64,000 bases of DNA from Sphaerisporangium siamense (GTDB lineage: Bacteria > Actinomycetota > Actinomycetes > Streptosporangiales > Streptosporangiaceae). The stretch's first letter is position 1. The number at the start of each line of letters is the position of its first letter. Positions 8,223 to 18,066 of the stretch are shown here, one piece after another. The notes under the pieces were generated by a model that was not told where the DNA came from, searched no databases, and was given only the letters and a program-made list of their open reading frames with translations. The stretch is taken from NCBI RefSeq assembly GCF_014205275.1, contig NZ_JACHND010000001.1, positions 3,968,001 through 4,032,000 of the forward strand, written 5' to 3'. The translations under genes were made by a program, and so were the position numbers.

Positions 8223-8432
8223 GTGGGTGTGGTGTCCCTGCCCGAGAAGGCCGGTCGGCAGGCGGCTCACGGGCGCCGGGGCCCGGCCTCGGTCGGCGCA
8301 GACGTCCGGGCATGTCGAGCCGCCCGAAGGGCGAGCGCCACGGAGCGCGCCGACCGGCTGACGGCGGCGGTGTGACGGGCGCGGACGGGCCTCGGAGGGG
8401 TGCTCAGCGGTGAGTGCGCCGTGGTGGCGTGA

Positions 8433-9971
8433 TCAGAGAAGGAGCTGGCGGACCGACTCGACCGTGTCGGCCTCTTCGGGATTCTTGTCCGGGCGGTAGC
8501 GCAGGACGCGGGCGAACCGCAGCGCCATGCCGCCCGGGTAGCGCGGCGAGCGTTGCACGCCGTCGAAGGCGATCTCGACCACCAGCTCGGGACGCAGCCG
8601 CACCACCCACTCGTCGCTCGGCCCGTCGGCGATCGTCAGGAACCGCTCGGTCTGCCAGGCGAGCAGCTCGTCGGTCAGGCCCTTGAATGTCTTGCCGAGC
8701 ATGACGAAGCCGCCGGACTCCGGATCGCGGGCGCCGAGATGCAGGTTGGACAGCTTGCCCTGCCGCCGCCCGTGCCCCCACTCGGCGGCCAGGACGACGA
8801 GATCGAGGGTGTGCCGGGGCTTGACCTTGATCCACCCCGCGCCGCGACGGCCGGCCGCGTAGGGGGTGGCGGGCGACTTGGCGACCAGGCCCTCGTGCCC
8901 CTGCCGCAGCACTTCGGTGAAGAACGCCGTGCCTTCTTCGGGGTCGGAGGTGACCAGGCGCGGCGTGATCAGCTCCGCGGGCACGGCCCGCACCAGCGCC
9001 GCGTGGCGTTCGCCGTCGGGCAGGTCGAGCAGGTCCTCGCCGTTCACGCGCAGCGCGTCGAAGAAGAACACGCTCAACGGCGTGGTGCCGCGCAGCCGCT
9101 CTGTCTCGATCTTGCTGGCCACCCGGCTCGCGGTCACCTGGAACGGCTCGGGACGGCCGTCGGGACGCAGGGCGATCACCTCGCCGTCCAGCACCAGGTC
9201 CTCCACGGAGAGGGCCAGCACCGCCTCGACCAGCTCGGGCACCTGCGCGGTGATCTCGTCGAGAGTGCGGGTGAAGACCTTAACCTCGCCGCCCGAGCGG
9301 TGCGCCTGGACGCGGACGCCGTCGAGCTTCCACTCCAGCGCGACCGGGCCGCCCCCGAGCTTCTCGAACGCCGCTGTGACGTTCGGCGCGCTCTGCGCCA
9401 GCATGGGGGCGACGGGGCGGCCCACCTCCAGGTGGAAGGACCGCAGCGCTTCGACGCCGCCGGTGAGCGCCGCCGCGCCGACCGCGGGGAGCCAGCCCCG
9501 CAGCGTCAGGGCGCGCCGTACTTCGGCGGCGGGTGTGCCCGCGGCCTTGGCGACCGCCTCGATCATGACGCCGTTCAGCGCTCCCTGGCGCATCTCGCCG
9601 GCGAGCAGGCGAAGCAGGAACGCCTGTTCCTGGGCCGTGACCGAGCGGAACAGGCGGTCCACCAGGTCCTTTCTGGCCGCTTGGGAGCCGGGGCCGGACT
9701 GCGCCTTGATGCTGCTGAGCAGGGCGTCCACCTCGGTGAGCGACGCGGCGGCGATCTGGCGCGGCTCGGGGAGGTCCTGCAGGCTGCGCCAGCCGACGCC
9801 GATCTGGCGCTGAGGGAGTTCACCGGACAGGTAGGCGACGGCGATCTCGGCCTCGTCCGGCCCGACCCTGCTCAGCAACTCGGAGAGGTGCCGGATCTTG
9901 ACGAGGCGCGCCGGATCCGCGGCGACGGCGGACGAGGTGCGGGCGAGGTCGATGAGCAGCACAGTCCTCAT
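8433..9971 (-). CDS. ligB: ATP-dependent DNA ligase, LigB type
   Basis: The protein has 512 residues, close to mycobacterial LigB. The N-terminal DNA-binding domain contains [16 protein letters not shown], characteristic of LigB. The nucleotidyltransferase domain has motif [11 protein letters not shown], with the lysine that takes AMP at about residue 215, motif [13 protein letters not shown], motif IV DGEVIAL and motif V GLVAKSP followed by WIKVKPRH. An OB-fold domain with [18 protein letters not shown] ends the protein. LigB seals nicks using ATP and is distinct from the NAD-dependent essential LigA. No Ku or polymerase/nuclease domain is next to it, so this is not a LigD-type end-joining operon. 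ATG 9971 opens [10 protein letters not shown]. Confidence 0.93.
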   Translation of the reverse strand: MRTVLLIDLARTSSAVAADPARLVKIRHLSELLSRVGPDEAEIAVAYLSGELPQRQIGVGWRSLQDLPEPRQIAAASLTEVDALLSSIKAQSGPGSQAARKDLVDRLFRSVTAQEQAFLLRLLAGEMRQGALNGVMIEAVAKAAGTPAAEVRRALTLRGWLPAVGAAALTGGVEALRSFHLEVGRPVAPMLAQSAPNVTAAFEKLGGGPVALEWKLDGVRVQAHRSGGEVKVFTRTLDEITAQVPELVEAVLALSVEDLVLDGEVIALRPDGRPEPFQVTASRVASKIETERLRGTTPLSVFFFDALRVNGEDLLDLPDGERHAALVRAVPAELITPRLVTSDPEEGTAFFTEVLRQGHEGLVAKSPATPYAAGRRGAGWIKVKPRHTLDLVVLAAEWGHGRRQGKLSNLHLGARDPESGGFVMLGKTFKGLTDELLAWQTERFLTIADGPSDEWVVRLRPELVVEIAFDGVQRSPRYPGGMALRFARVLRYRPDKNPEEADTVESVRQLLL

Positions 9972-10175
9972 CGTGTCAGTTCAGGGCGGCGGATGCTGCC
10001 GCAGGTCGCCATAAGGGTCATATGCCGCATCCCGCTCACCGCGCAGCGTTGGCGGTGCCGTCCCCGGGAGTGCGATATGTCCTGTTACCGGGTGCGATGG
10101 ATGGCGATATGCGACGGGAAGAGGGCCGGCGGAAATCGGGTGGAGTGCGCGGCCGGGGACGGCCACCATGGGCGG

Positions 10176-10739
10176 GTGGAGACCTTCCTGGTGACCGAGC
10201 GGCTCCGGCTGCGCCCGTTCACCGAGGCGGACGCCGGCCACGTCCACGCGCTCGACGACGACCCCGCCGTCATGCGCTTCATCAACGGCGGACGGCCATG
10301 CTCACGGGACACGGTCCGTCGTGAGACCCTGCCCCGCCTGATGCGCACCTACGACTGGCCGCCGGGCCGTGCCTACTGGGCCGCCGAGGAGAAGGACTCC
10401 GGGCGCTTCGCGGGCTGGTTCGAACTACGGCCCCTGGACGCCGGTCCGGACGAGGCAGAGCTGGGATACCGCCTGCGCACCCGCTTCTGGGGTCAGGGAT
10501 ACGCCACCGAGGGCGCCCGCGCCCTGATACGCAAGGCGTTCACCGACCTGGGTCTCCGGCGCGTGATGGCCCAGACCATGGCCGTCAACGCCGGTTCCCG
10601 GCGCGTCATGGAGAAGTCCGGCCTGACCTACGTCCAGACCTTCTTCCACAACTGGCCCGAAGCCATCGACGGCTCAGAACACGGCGACGTCGAATACGCC
10701 CTGGCCCGCGATGAATGGCTCCATCGAGTCCCTGAATGA
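10176..10739 (+). CDS. GNAT family N-acetyltransferase (RimJ/RimL-like)
   Basis: From GTG 10176 the product has 187 residues and starts VETFLVTERLRLRPFTEADA, the standard opening of RimJ/RimL-type acetyltransferases. The acetyl-CoA loop lies in ELGYRLRTRFWGQGYATEGA (GQGYAT), followed by the strand ending GLRRVMAQTMAVNAGSRRVM with the conserved Asn-x-x-S-x-R-V-M-E-K turn. The enzyme transfers acetyl from acetyl-CoA to an unknown amine, possibly a small molecule or protein N-terminus. A longer in-frame start near 10098 exists but lacks a matching family N-terminus. The gene is divergent from ligB. Confidence 0.87.
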   Translation: METFLVTERLRLRPFTEADAGHVHALDDDPAVMRFINGGRPCSRDTVRRETLPRLMRTYDWPPGRAYWAAEEKDSGRFAGWFELRPLDAGPDEAELGYRLRTRFWGQGYATEGARALIRKAFTDLGLRRVMAQTMAVNAGSRRVMEKSGLTYVQTFFHNWPEAIDGSEHGDVEYALARDEWLHRVPE

Positions 10740-11013
10740 CGGGAAGACTCAGGGCGCGAGAAGCCCCGTGAGTACCAATGGAAACCCGGGCCACCGGCGA
10801 AGTGAGCGCCGGTGGGAATGCGTGGTGAGGTACGGGTGCGGGGAATCCACAGCCAGGGACCTTGTTGAGTTCACCACATGCGTGAAGCCGTCGTGCGTGG
10901 GTGCCGGGCGCGACCCGGGGTGAGGGGACGCCGGTGAAGCCGTAGTGCCGTGGTGGGTGGGCTTGTCTCAATGGGGAGCCGGGCCACCACGGGCACTTGG
11001 GCGTCGAAGCGGG

Positions 11014-11388
11014 TCAGCTCACTCCGAGCAGGTCCACCACGAAGATCAGCGTCTCGCCGGGCTTGATGGCGTTGCCCGCGCCGTGGTCACCGTAGCCGAG
11101 GTGCGGCGGGATGGTGAGGCGGCGGCGGCCGCCCACGCGCATCCCGGCGACACCCTGGTCCCATCCGGCGATGACACGGCCGGCGCCGAGCGGGAACTGG
11201 AAGGCGTCGCCGCGGTTCCACGACGCGTCGAATTCCTCACCGGTGGAGAACGCCACGCCGACGTAGTGCACCTTCACCGTGTGGCCGGGCTTCGCCTCCT
11301 CACCGTCGCCCACGGTGATGTCGACGATCTCGAGGTCGGCCGGCGCCGCGCCCTCCGGGAAGTCGATCTCGGGCTTCTTGAGAGCCAC
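11014..11388 (-). CDS. FKBP-type peptidyl-prolyl cis-trans isomerase
   Basis: The protein has 124 residues and consists of a single FKBP domain with no signal peptide, so it is a cytoplasmic prolyl isomerase and folding helper. Family residues are visible in order: VKVHYVGVAFSTGEEFDASW, the FQFPLGAGRVIAGWDQGVAG core with the conserved Val-Ile-x-Gly-Trp pocket, RRRLTIPPHLGYG and the final LIFVVDLLGV strand. GTG 11388 is chosen because AAGGAG lies six bases before it on the coding strand; an upstream ATG at 11430 would add 14 unconserved residues. Confidence 0.93.
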   Translation of the reverse strand: MALKKPEIDFPEGAAPADLEIVDITVGDGEEAKPGHTVKVHYVGVAFSTGEEFDASWNRGDAFQFPLGAGRVIAGWDQGVAGMRVGGRRRLTIPPHLGYGDHGAGNAIKPGETLIFVVDLLGVS

Positions 11389-11678
11389 GTGTTCTCCTTG
11401 TTTCACAGTTCGTTGACGGTGCGCGCCCATGGGATCGGCCGCGCGGGGACCGGAACGCCGACCGGCTTCCCGGCCGACCGCACGACTCTACGGGGTCGCG
11501 CCGACGGGCGGGCGCCGAGGGCGTGTTACGCGATCATGCCGCACGGCGCCCGCACAGCAGGCGTCCGACTCCGGGAAGCCCCCCGGCCGCATGGGCGTCC
11601 GTCCCGGTGTCGGCGGCCTGGAAGGGCCGGTCCGGGGCGGCAGGGCGGGGGCGGCCGTCCTGCCGGGGAACCCGTCGG

Positions 11679-12839
11679 TCAGGGCTTGGGCCGGGGCTGA
11701 GGGGCGTCGCCCGGCCGCGCGTGGCCGGGGGAGGTGTCCGGCGTCGGCTCCGGTGCGGCGGAGGCGGCTTCCGGGCCTTCGGAGGCCGCCGAGAAGCCGG
11801 GGGCCGCGGGCGTGGCCGGTGCGGAAGAGGTGTGCACGCGGCGGTCTTCCGGGGGCGGGGCGGCGGCCCCGGCGTCGGGGTCCGCGGGGGGCGTGGTGGC
11901 GGGACCGGAGTCGGCGGAGGTGGTCGCCGCGCGGACCGTCGACAAGGGAAGGGCGATCGTGGCCTCTTCCATGGCCTCGGCCTTGTCGGCGGGCGGCGGC
12001 AGAATGGGCTCACCCGACGTCCCCGGCCGATTCGATGACGCGGTGTCAGGTCCGCCGGACGGCCCGGCGGCGGCCGTCCCGGAGGGCGAGGACCCCTGCG
12101 CGGCCGGAGAGACAGGCGAAGCGGGAGAGGAGGACTCGTGGGCGGTGCGGAAGGAGTCGTCCTCGCCCCTGACGAGCGGTGTGTCGCCTGAGGGGCCGGT
12201 CGGGGGCGGAGGCGCCGGGGTCGGCGGGGCCGAGCCGGACGGGGTCGGGGAGTGGTCGGAAGGGGGAGGAGTCGGGGTCGATTGGGGAGCGGTGGGGGCG
12301 GTGGCGGTGGCGTACGGGCCACTGGACGGCGGGCGGGCGACGACCACCGTGTCAGCGGGGCGCAGGCCGCCCTCCAGCACCGTGACCGCCTCCTGCAACG
12401 CGGCGGAGGGGACCAGGACGTCGTACCGGCCCGCCACGATCATGCTTCGTGAGCTGAAGTCCCGCGTGCCGCCCTTGAAGGCGTGTCCTGCGAAGCCGAA
12501 TCCGGCGCCCATCACGGCCCCCCACAGCGCCGCCCATATGGCCAGGGCGAAGAAGGACGCGGTGGTGGAGGTGAACAGCCCGAGGAACATGCCGACGACA
12601 AGGCCGAAGACGGCGCCGCTGATCGCGCCGGACAGGGCGGCGCGCGGGTTGGTGAGCCGCCCGGTGACGGTCTCCTCAAGGCGCAGGTCGCTGCCGACGA
12701 TGGCCACGTTCTGCACGGGATACCCGGCGTCGGAGAGGGTGTCCACGGCCCGCTGGGCGGCCGGGTAGTTGTCGTAGCTGACCAGCAGCCGCCGGTCGAC
12801 GGCGACGGACGAGGTCGGCGCGGGTGATGTCTGGATCAT
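11679..12839 (-). CDS. General-stress-protein-17M-like membrane protein with long Pro/Ala/Ser tail
   Basis: The protein has 386 residues. Residues about 17-60 form the domain seen in general stress protein 17M/YflT relatives (SYDNYPAAQRAVDTLSDAGY then VAIVGSDLRLEETVTGRLT). Two glycine-rich hydrophobic helices (about 66-85 and 90-118) follow, then a short strand region (GRYDVLVPSAALQEAVTVLEGG). The last 215 residues are disordered and rich in Pro, Ser, Thr and Ala. Function is unknown; homologues are often stress-induced membrane proteins. The tail is unusually long compared with the roughly 160-residue core. GGAGGCGAG precedes the ATG, and a palindrome over a CATAAT -10-like element lies just upstream. 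Confidence 0.75.
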   Translation of the reverse strand: MIQTSPAPTSSVAVDRRLLVSYDNYPAAQRAVDTLSDAGYPVQNVAIVGSDLRLEETVTGRLTNPRAALSGAISGAVFGLVVGMFLGLFTSTTASFFALAIWAALWGAVMGAGFGFAGHAFKGGTRDFSSRSMIVAGRYDVLVPSAALQEAVTVLEGGLRPADTVVVARPPSSGPYATATAPTAPQSTPTPPPSDHSPTPSGSAPPTPAPPPPTGPSGDTPLVRGEDDSFRTAHESSSPASPVSPAAQGSSPSGTAAAGPSGGPDTASSNRPGTSGEPILPPPADKAEAMEEATIALPLSTVRAATTSADSGPATTPPADPDAGAAAPPPEDRRVHTSSAPATPAAPGFSAASEGPEAASAAPEPTPDTSPGHARPGDAPQPRPKP

Positions 12840-12866
12840 GGCGATGTCTCGCCTCCGCGGCTAGGG

Positions 12867-12879
12867 GGTCATTATGACC
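12867..12879 (-). promoter_or_regulatory. Palindrome overlapping a putative -10 element
   Basis: GGTCATTATGACC is a perfect odd-centred inverted repeat beginning 28 bp upstream of the general-stress-type gene. On the coding strand the centre reads CATAAT, a good -10 hexamer. A dimeric repressor bound here would block the promoter. Confidence 0.45.
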
Positions 12880-13089
12880 TCCCCCGCTACCCGGTGGAGG
12901 CGGGATATCACGCCAGGTGTGTCACGGGCCTGACCGGTCACCGGCTTTCACGGCGCCGAGGTCGCGGTCGCTCGTGGACGGATGACCTTCTGTACGTGCT
13001 CGTCCGCCCATGATCACCGCTCTGAGCCGGCCGCCGTAATGCGGCGCCGGCTTCACCGCGCCACGTCCCACCGACCCGGCGCCATCACG

Positions 13090-14589
<1,500 letters not shown>

Positions 14590-14723
14590 ATGTCCTTCGG
14601 TGACCGTCGCGGGGAGCGCTCCCGATACCTCTGTAGGCGATGATCGAGACGACCATCGGCCGGTACGGATACATTGACCGCGCGAACGGGTCAAGTGGGG
14701 TGACCCTGGAATGTGGAGGCGCT

Positions 14724-15218
14724 ATGTACATCGTCGAACGGCCGGAGCTTCTCGTCGCCGGTTACGCCGTGCGCACCACCAACGCGGCGGAGGCCGACCC
14801 GTCCCGGGCGCTCCTGCCGGGGCTGTGGTCGCGCGCGGGCGTGCCGGGGGCCTTCGCCCACGTGCCGGGCCGGGTCGACGACAACCTGTACGCCGTGCTG
14901 ACCGACTACGAGAGCGACCATCAGGGCGCCTTCACCCAGGTCGTGGGGGTGGCGATCCGGACGGCGGCGGGGCTGCCCGAGGGCATGGTGGCGGTCCGGG
15001 TGCCGGGCGTGCACTGCCTGAAGCTGGAGGCGCACGGCCCGATGCCGCAGGCGCTGATCGAGGCGTGGCAGCGCATCTGGAGCTACACCGAGGGCGGGGG
15101 CATCCCGCCGCGGGCGTTCTCCACCGACCTGGAGGTCCACCACGCCGACGGCGTGGACCTCTACCTGGCGGTCCTCCCCGCCCCCGCGGGCCAAGGCAGG
15201 GACCGGGTCCAGGCCTGA
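14724..15218 (+). CDS. GyrI-like / effector-binding domain protein
   Basis: The protein has 164 residues and is a stand-alone GyrI-like (AraC effector-binding, SOUL-like) domain: MYIVERPELLVAGYAVRTTN opens the first beta-alpha-beta half, QVVGVAIRTAAGLPEGMVAV and the VPGVHCLKLEAHG strand the second, with IPPRAFSTDLEVH near the end. Such domains bind small hydrophobic or cationic ligands; when fused to HTH domains they are drug sensors, but there is no DNA-binding part here. It could act as a binding protein or an esterase-like member. GGAGG lies six bases before ATG 14724. Divergent from guaB1. Confidence 0.8.
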   Translation: MYIVERPELLVAGYAVRTTNAAEADPSRALLPGLWSRAGVPGAFAHVPGRVDDNLYAVLTDYESDHQGAFTQVVGVAIRTAAGLPEGMVAVRVPGVHCLKLEAHGPMPQALIEAWQRIWSYTEGGGIPPRAFSTDLEVHHADGVDLYLAVLPAPAGQGRDRVQA

Positions 15219-15266
15219 CGAGCCGAGGGGCCGGGGGCGGACTGTCGCAGGCGGCCCGGGCGGACG

Positions 15267-16421
15267 TCAGGCCAGCACGCCGGCCGCGCGCAGCGCCTCG
15301 GCCTCGCCCCCGGGGAGCCCCCAGGCGGACAGGTCGCGCAGGCGGGTGGCCTGGGCGGGCGTGCCGCGGGCGCCGCCGAGCAGGCGGGGCGCGGGCGCGG
15401 GCTGGGTGATCCCTCCGACCTCGAAGAAGGTGCCGCGCGCGGCGTTGTGCGGGTGCGCGGCGGCCTCCTCCAGGGACAGGACCGGCGCGACGCAGGCGTC
15501 CGAGCCCGCGAAGACCTGCTCCCACTCGGCCCGAGTCCTGGTGACGAACGCGGCCGCGAGCCGTTCGCGGATCAGCGGCCAGTTGGCGGGGTCGTCGCGG
15601 CCGGGCAGGTCGGTGAGCCCGAGCCCGGCGACCAGTTCGTCCCAGAACCGGGGTTCCAGCGCGCCGACCGCGACGTGCTCGCCGTCCGCGGTCGCGTAGG
15701 TGTCGTACATGGGCGCGCCGGTGTCGAGGAGGTTGGTGCCGCGCGGCCCCCAGGCGCCCCTCCCGGCGAACTGGGCGAACATGGCGAACAGCAGGGCCGC
15801 GCCGTCCACCATCGCCGCGTCGATGACCCGCCCGCGCCCGGTGCGCTCGCGCTCCAGCAGGGCCAGCAGGACGCCGTAGGCGAGCATCAGGCCGCCGCCC
15901 GCGAAGTCCCCGAGGATGTTGATCGGCGGGGTGGGCTTCTCGCCGTCCCGGCCGAGCAGGGACAGCACGCCGGCGACGGCGATGTAATCGATGTCGTGCC
16001 CGGCGGCGGCGGCCAGCGGCCCGTCCTGCCCCCAGCCGGTCAGGCGGCCGTAGACGAGCCGCTCGTTGACCGCGTGCAGGTCGGCGGGCCCGATGCCGAG
16101 CCGTTCGGCGACCCCGGGGCGGAACACCTCGATCACGACGTCGGCGCGCGCGGCGAGCCGCCTGAACGCGGCGACGCCCTCGGGCCGCTTCAGGTCGAGG
16201 CCGATGGTGCGCTTGCCCCGGTCCATGACGTCGGGGCGGGGCCGGTCTCCGCTCGCGGCGACGGGGGCGACCCGGTCGATCCGCAGGACCTCGGCGCCGT
16301 GGTCGGCCAGCATCATGCCCGCGAAGGGGCCGGGGGCGAGGCCGGCGAGTTCGAGGACGCGGACCCCGGCCAGCGGGCCCGCGGACGTGCCGGACCCGCC
16401 CTGATCTGCGGTGATGGTCAT
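15267..16421 (-). CDS. CaiB/BaiF family protein, alpha-methylacyl-CoA racemase (MCR/AMACR) type
   Basis: The protein has 384 residues. Unlike generic CoA-transferases it has all the racemase landmarks known from Mycobacterium MCR: His142 in AGHDIDYIAV, Asp172 in INILGDFAGGG and Glu256 in VGALEPRFW, each in the expected spacing, plus PGPFAGMMLADHGAEVLRID at the N-terminus. AMACR enzymes interconvert 2R and 2S methyl-acyl-CoA thioesters, which is needed before beta-oxidation of methyl-branched chains. Its location next to the methyl-branched fatty acid genes and a CYP124-like P450 supports that role. ATG 16421 has GAGGAG upstream. It is divergent from tmsA, sharing a 246 bp control region. Confidence 0.88.
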   Translation of the reverse strand: MTITADQGGSGTSAGPLAGVRVLELAGLAPGPFAGMMLADHGAEVLRIDRVAPVAASGDRPRPDVMDRGKRTIGLDLKRPEGVAAFRRLAARADVVIEVFRPGVAERLGIGPADLHAVNERLVYGRLTGWGQDGPLAAAAGHDIDYIAVAGVLSLLGRDGEKPTPPINILGDFAGGGLMLAYGVLLALLERERTGRGRVIDAAMVDGAALLFAMFAQFAGRGAWGPRGTNLLDTGAPMYDTYATADGEHVAVGALEPRFWDELVAGLGLTDLPGRDDPANWPLIRERLAAAFVTRTRAEWEQVFAGSDACVAPVLSLEEAAAHPHNAARGTFFEVGGITQPAPAPRLLGGARGTPAQATRLRDLSAWGLPGGEAEALRAAGVLA

Positions 16422-16590
16422 GGATCTTCTCCTCGGGATCCGGCGTCGCGCGCGACGCCCTCACGGAAACGAGCAAACGCTTGGTGTCGAGAGGCTCCAC
16501 CGCGGCCGCGCACACCCGGACCCGCGGCGTCAACCCCTGTGCCACCGCGCTTCGCGGGGGGCCCCTGAGTTTGCGCGGGTTTAACGTGTC

Positions 16591-16621
16591 TACTCTGGTC
16601 GGTGATTATCCGAGGAGATAA
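16591..16621 (+). promoter_or_regulatory. Promoter -10 and inverted repeat TTATC-N6-GATAA before tmsA
   Basis: TACTCT at 16591-16596 fits the TANNNT -10 consensus. Directly downstream, TTATC at 16606-16610 and GATAA at 16617-16621 form a small inverted repeat whose spacer contains the GAGGA part of a ribosome site (for a possible GTG start at 16623). A repressor here would cover the transcription start and leader. Confidence 0.4.
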
Positions 16622-16667
16622 CGTGCTAGCGACGATCTCCGACGCTACGTTTCCAGGGGGTGGTGGC

Positions 16668-18053
16668 ATGCCAGATCACACGGTAAAGACGACCGCCCGG
16701 ATGACGGCACATCGCAGGGCCGTCGAGCAGATCAGGGAGTCGATCAGCGCCCTTCCCGAGGGCGCATCCCCGAGGCTCGCCAAGCCGACCACCAACCTCT
16801 TCCGCTTCCGGGACTCCGGCAGGGCCGCGGCGAAGCTGTCCGCCCGCGACCTGGACCAGGTGATCCAGGTGGACCCCGAGACCAGGACCGCCGAGGTCCA
16901 GGGTATGACGACCTACGAGCGCCTCGTGGACGCCACGCTGCCGTCCGGTCTCATGCCCTACGTCGTGCCCCAGCTCAAGACCATCACCCTCGGCGGCGCG
17001 GTCACCGGTCTCGGCATCGAGTCCACCAGCTTCCGCCACGGTCTGCCGCACGAGTCGGTCGAGGAGATGGAGATCCTCACCGGCGACGGCCAAATCCTCG
17101 TGGCCAGGGCCGACAACGAGCACGCCGACCTGTTCCGGGCGTTCCCCAACTCCTACGGCACCCTGGGCTACGCTCTGCGGCTGCGCATCAAGCTGCTGCC
17201 CGTCCAGCCGTACGTGCGGCTGACGCACGTCCCGTTCTCGGACGCCCACAAGTGCATGCTCGCCATGCAGGAGATCTGCGACAGCGGGCGCTACGACGGC
17301 GAGCCGGTCGACTTCGTGGACGGCACCTACTTCCATCCGGGCGAGATGTACCTCACGGTCGGGCAGTTCGCCGACCGCGCGCCGTACGCCTCGGACTACA
17401 CCGGGATGCGCATCTACTACCAGTCGATCCGCACCCGCACGCGCGACTGGCTGACCGTCCGCGACTATCTGTGGCGCTGGGACACCGACTGGTTCTGGTG
17501 CTCGCGCGCCTTCGGGGTCCAGCAGCCGCTGGTCCGCTCCCTGATCCCCCGCCGCTGGCTGCGCTCGGACGTCTACCGCCGGCTCGTCGGCCTCAACCAG
17601 AAGTACGGCGTGACGGCCAGGATCGACCGGTGGCGGGACAACCCCGTGCACGAGTCGGTCATCCAGGACGTCGAGGTGCCGGCCGAGCGGGGCGCTGACT
17701 TCCTGGAGTTCTTCCAGGACAAGGTGGGCATGACGCCCGTGTGGATGTGCCCGCTCAAGGCCACCGAAGACTGGCCGCTCTACCCCCTGGAGCCGGGCAA
17801 GCTCTATGTGAACTTCGGATTCTGGGGCATGGTCGCCCTGCCGCGCGGCCAGTTCGACGGGTATCACAACAGGCTCATCGAGAGGAACGTGCACGAGCTG
17901 GGCGGCCACAAATCCCTGTATTCCACATCGTTCTACCCCCGTGACGAGTTCTGGCGTCTCTACAACGGCGACGCGTACTGGCCGGTCAAGCAGGCATACG
18001 ACCCCCAGGGACGGCTGCTCGACCTCTACGACAAGTGCGTGCGGGGGCGTTGA
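16668..18053 (+). CDS. tmsA: FAD-binding oxidoreductase for 10-methyl fatty acid formation (TmsA/BfaA-like)
   Basis: From ATG 16668 the product has 461 residues. It is a vanillyl-alcohol-oxidase-fold FAD protein (FAD_binding_4) related to sterol delta-24 reductases: IQVDPETRTAEVQGMTTYER, LVDATLPSGLMPYVVPQLKT and LGGAVTGLGIESTSFRHG form the FAD-binding part. The next gene encodes the matching methyltransferase. In actinomycetes this pair (tmsA/tmsB, also called bfaA/bfaB) converts oleoyl chains of phospholipids to 10-methyl-stearoyl (tuberculostearic) chains; the FAD protein reduces the 10-methylene intermediate. AGGGGG lies seven bases before the ATG. An alternative GTG at 16623 has an even better GAGGAG site and would add 15 residues. 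Confidence 0.85.
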   Translation: MPDHTVKTTARMTAHRRAVEQIRESISALPEGASPRLAKPTTNLFRFRDSGRAAAKLSARDLDQVIQVDPETRTAEVQGMTTYERLVDATLPSGLMPYVVPQLKTITLGGAVTGLGIESTSFRHGLPHESVEEMEILTGDGQILVARADNEHADLFRAFPNSYGTLGYALRLRIKLLPVQPYVRLTHVPFSDAHKCMLAMQEICDSGRYDGEPVDFVDGTYFHPGEMYLTVGQFADRAPYASDYTGMRIYYQSIRTRTRDWLTVRDYLWRWDTDWFWCSRAFGVQQPLVRSLIPRRWLRSDVYRRLVGLNQKYGVTARIDRWRDNPVHESVIQDVEVPAERGADFLEFFQDKVGMTPVWMCPLKATEDWPLYPLEPGKLYVNFGFWGMVALPRGQFDGYHNRLIERNVHELGGHKSLYSTSFYPRDEFWRLYNGDAYWPVKQAYDPQGRLLDLYDKCVRGR

Positions 18054-18066
18054 GGAGGTTGGTTGG

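Noticed and set aside
7980..8400. c-di-AMP (ydaO-type) riboswitch upstream of the RlpA-like wall gene
   Set aside because: Such riboswitches often precede actinobacterial wall enzymes, but the conserved core was not recognisable; only repeats and a palindrome are seen.
8553..10100. Very long plus-strand open frame antisense to the DNA ligase gene
   Set aside because: High GC content produces long shadow frames. The minus strand carries all ligase motifs and the plus frame has no recognisable domain until the acetyltransferase at 10176.
10740..11013. Possible small gene between the acetyltransferase and FKBP genes
   Set aside because: A 70-codon plus-strand frame exists but has mixed codon bias, many rare codons and no ribosome site; nothing else was seen in this stretch.
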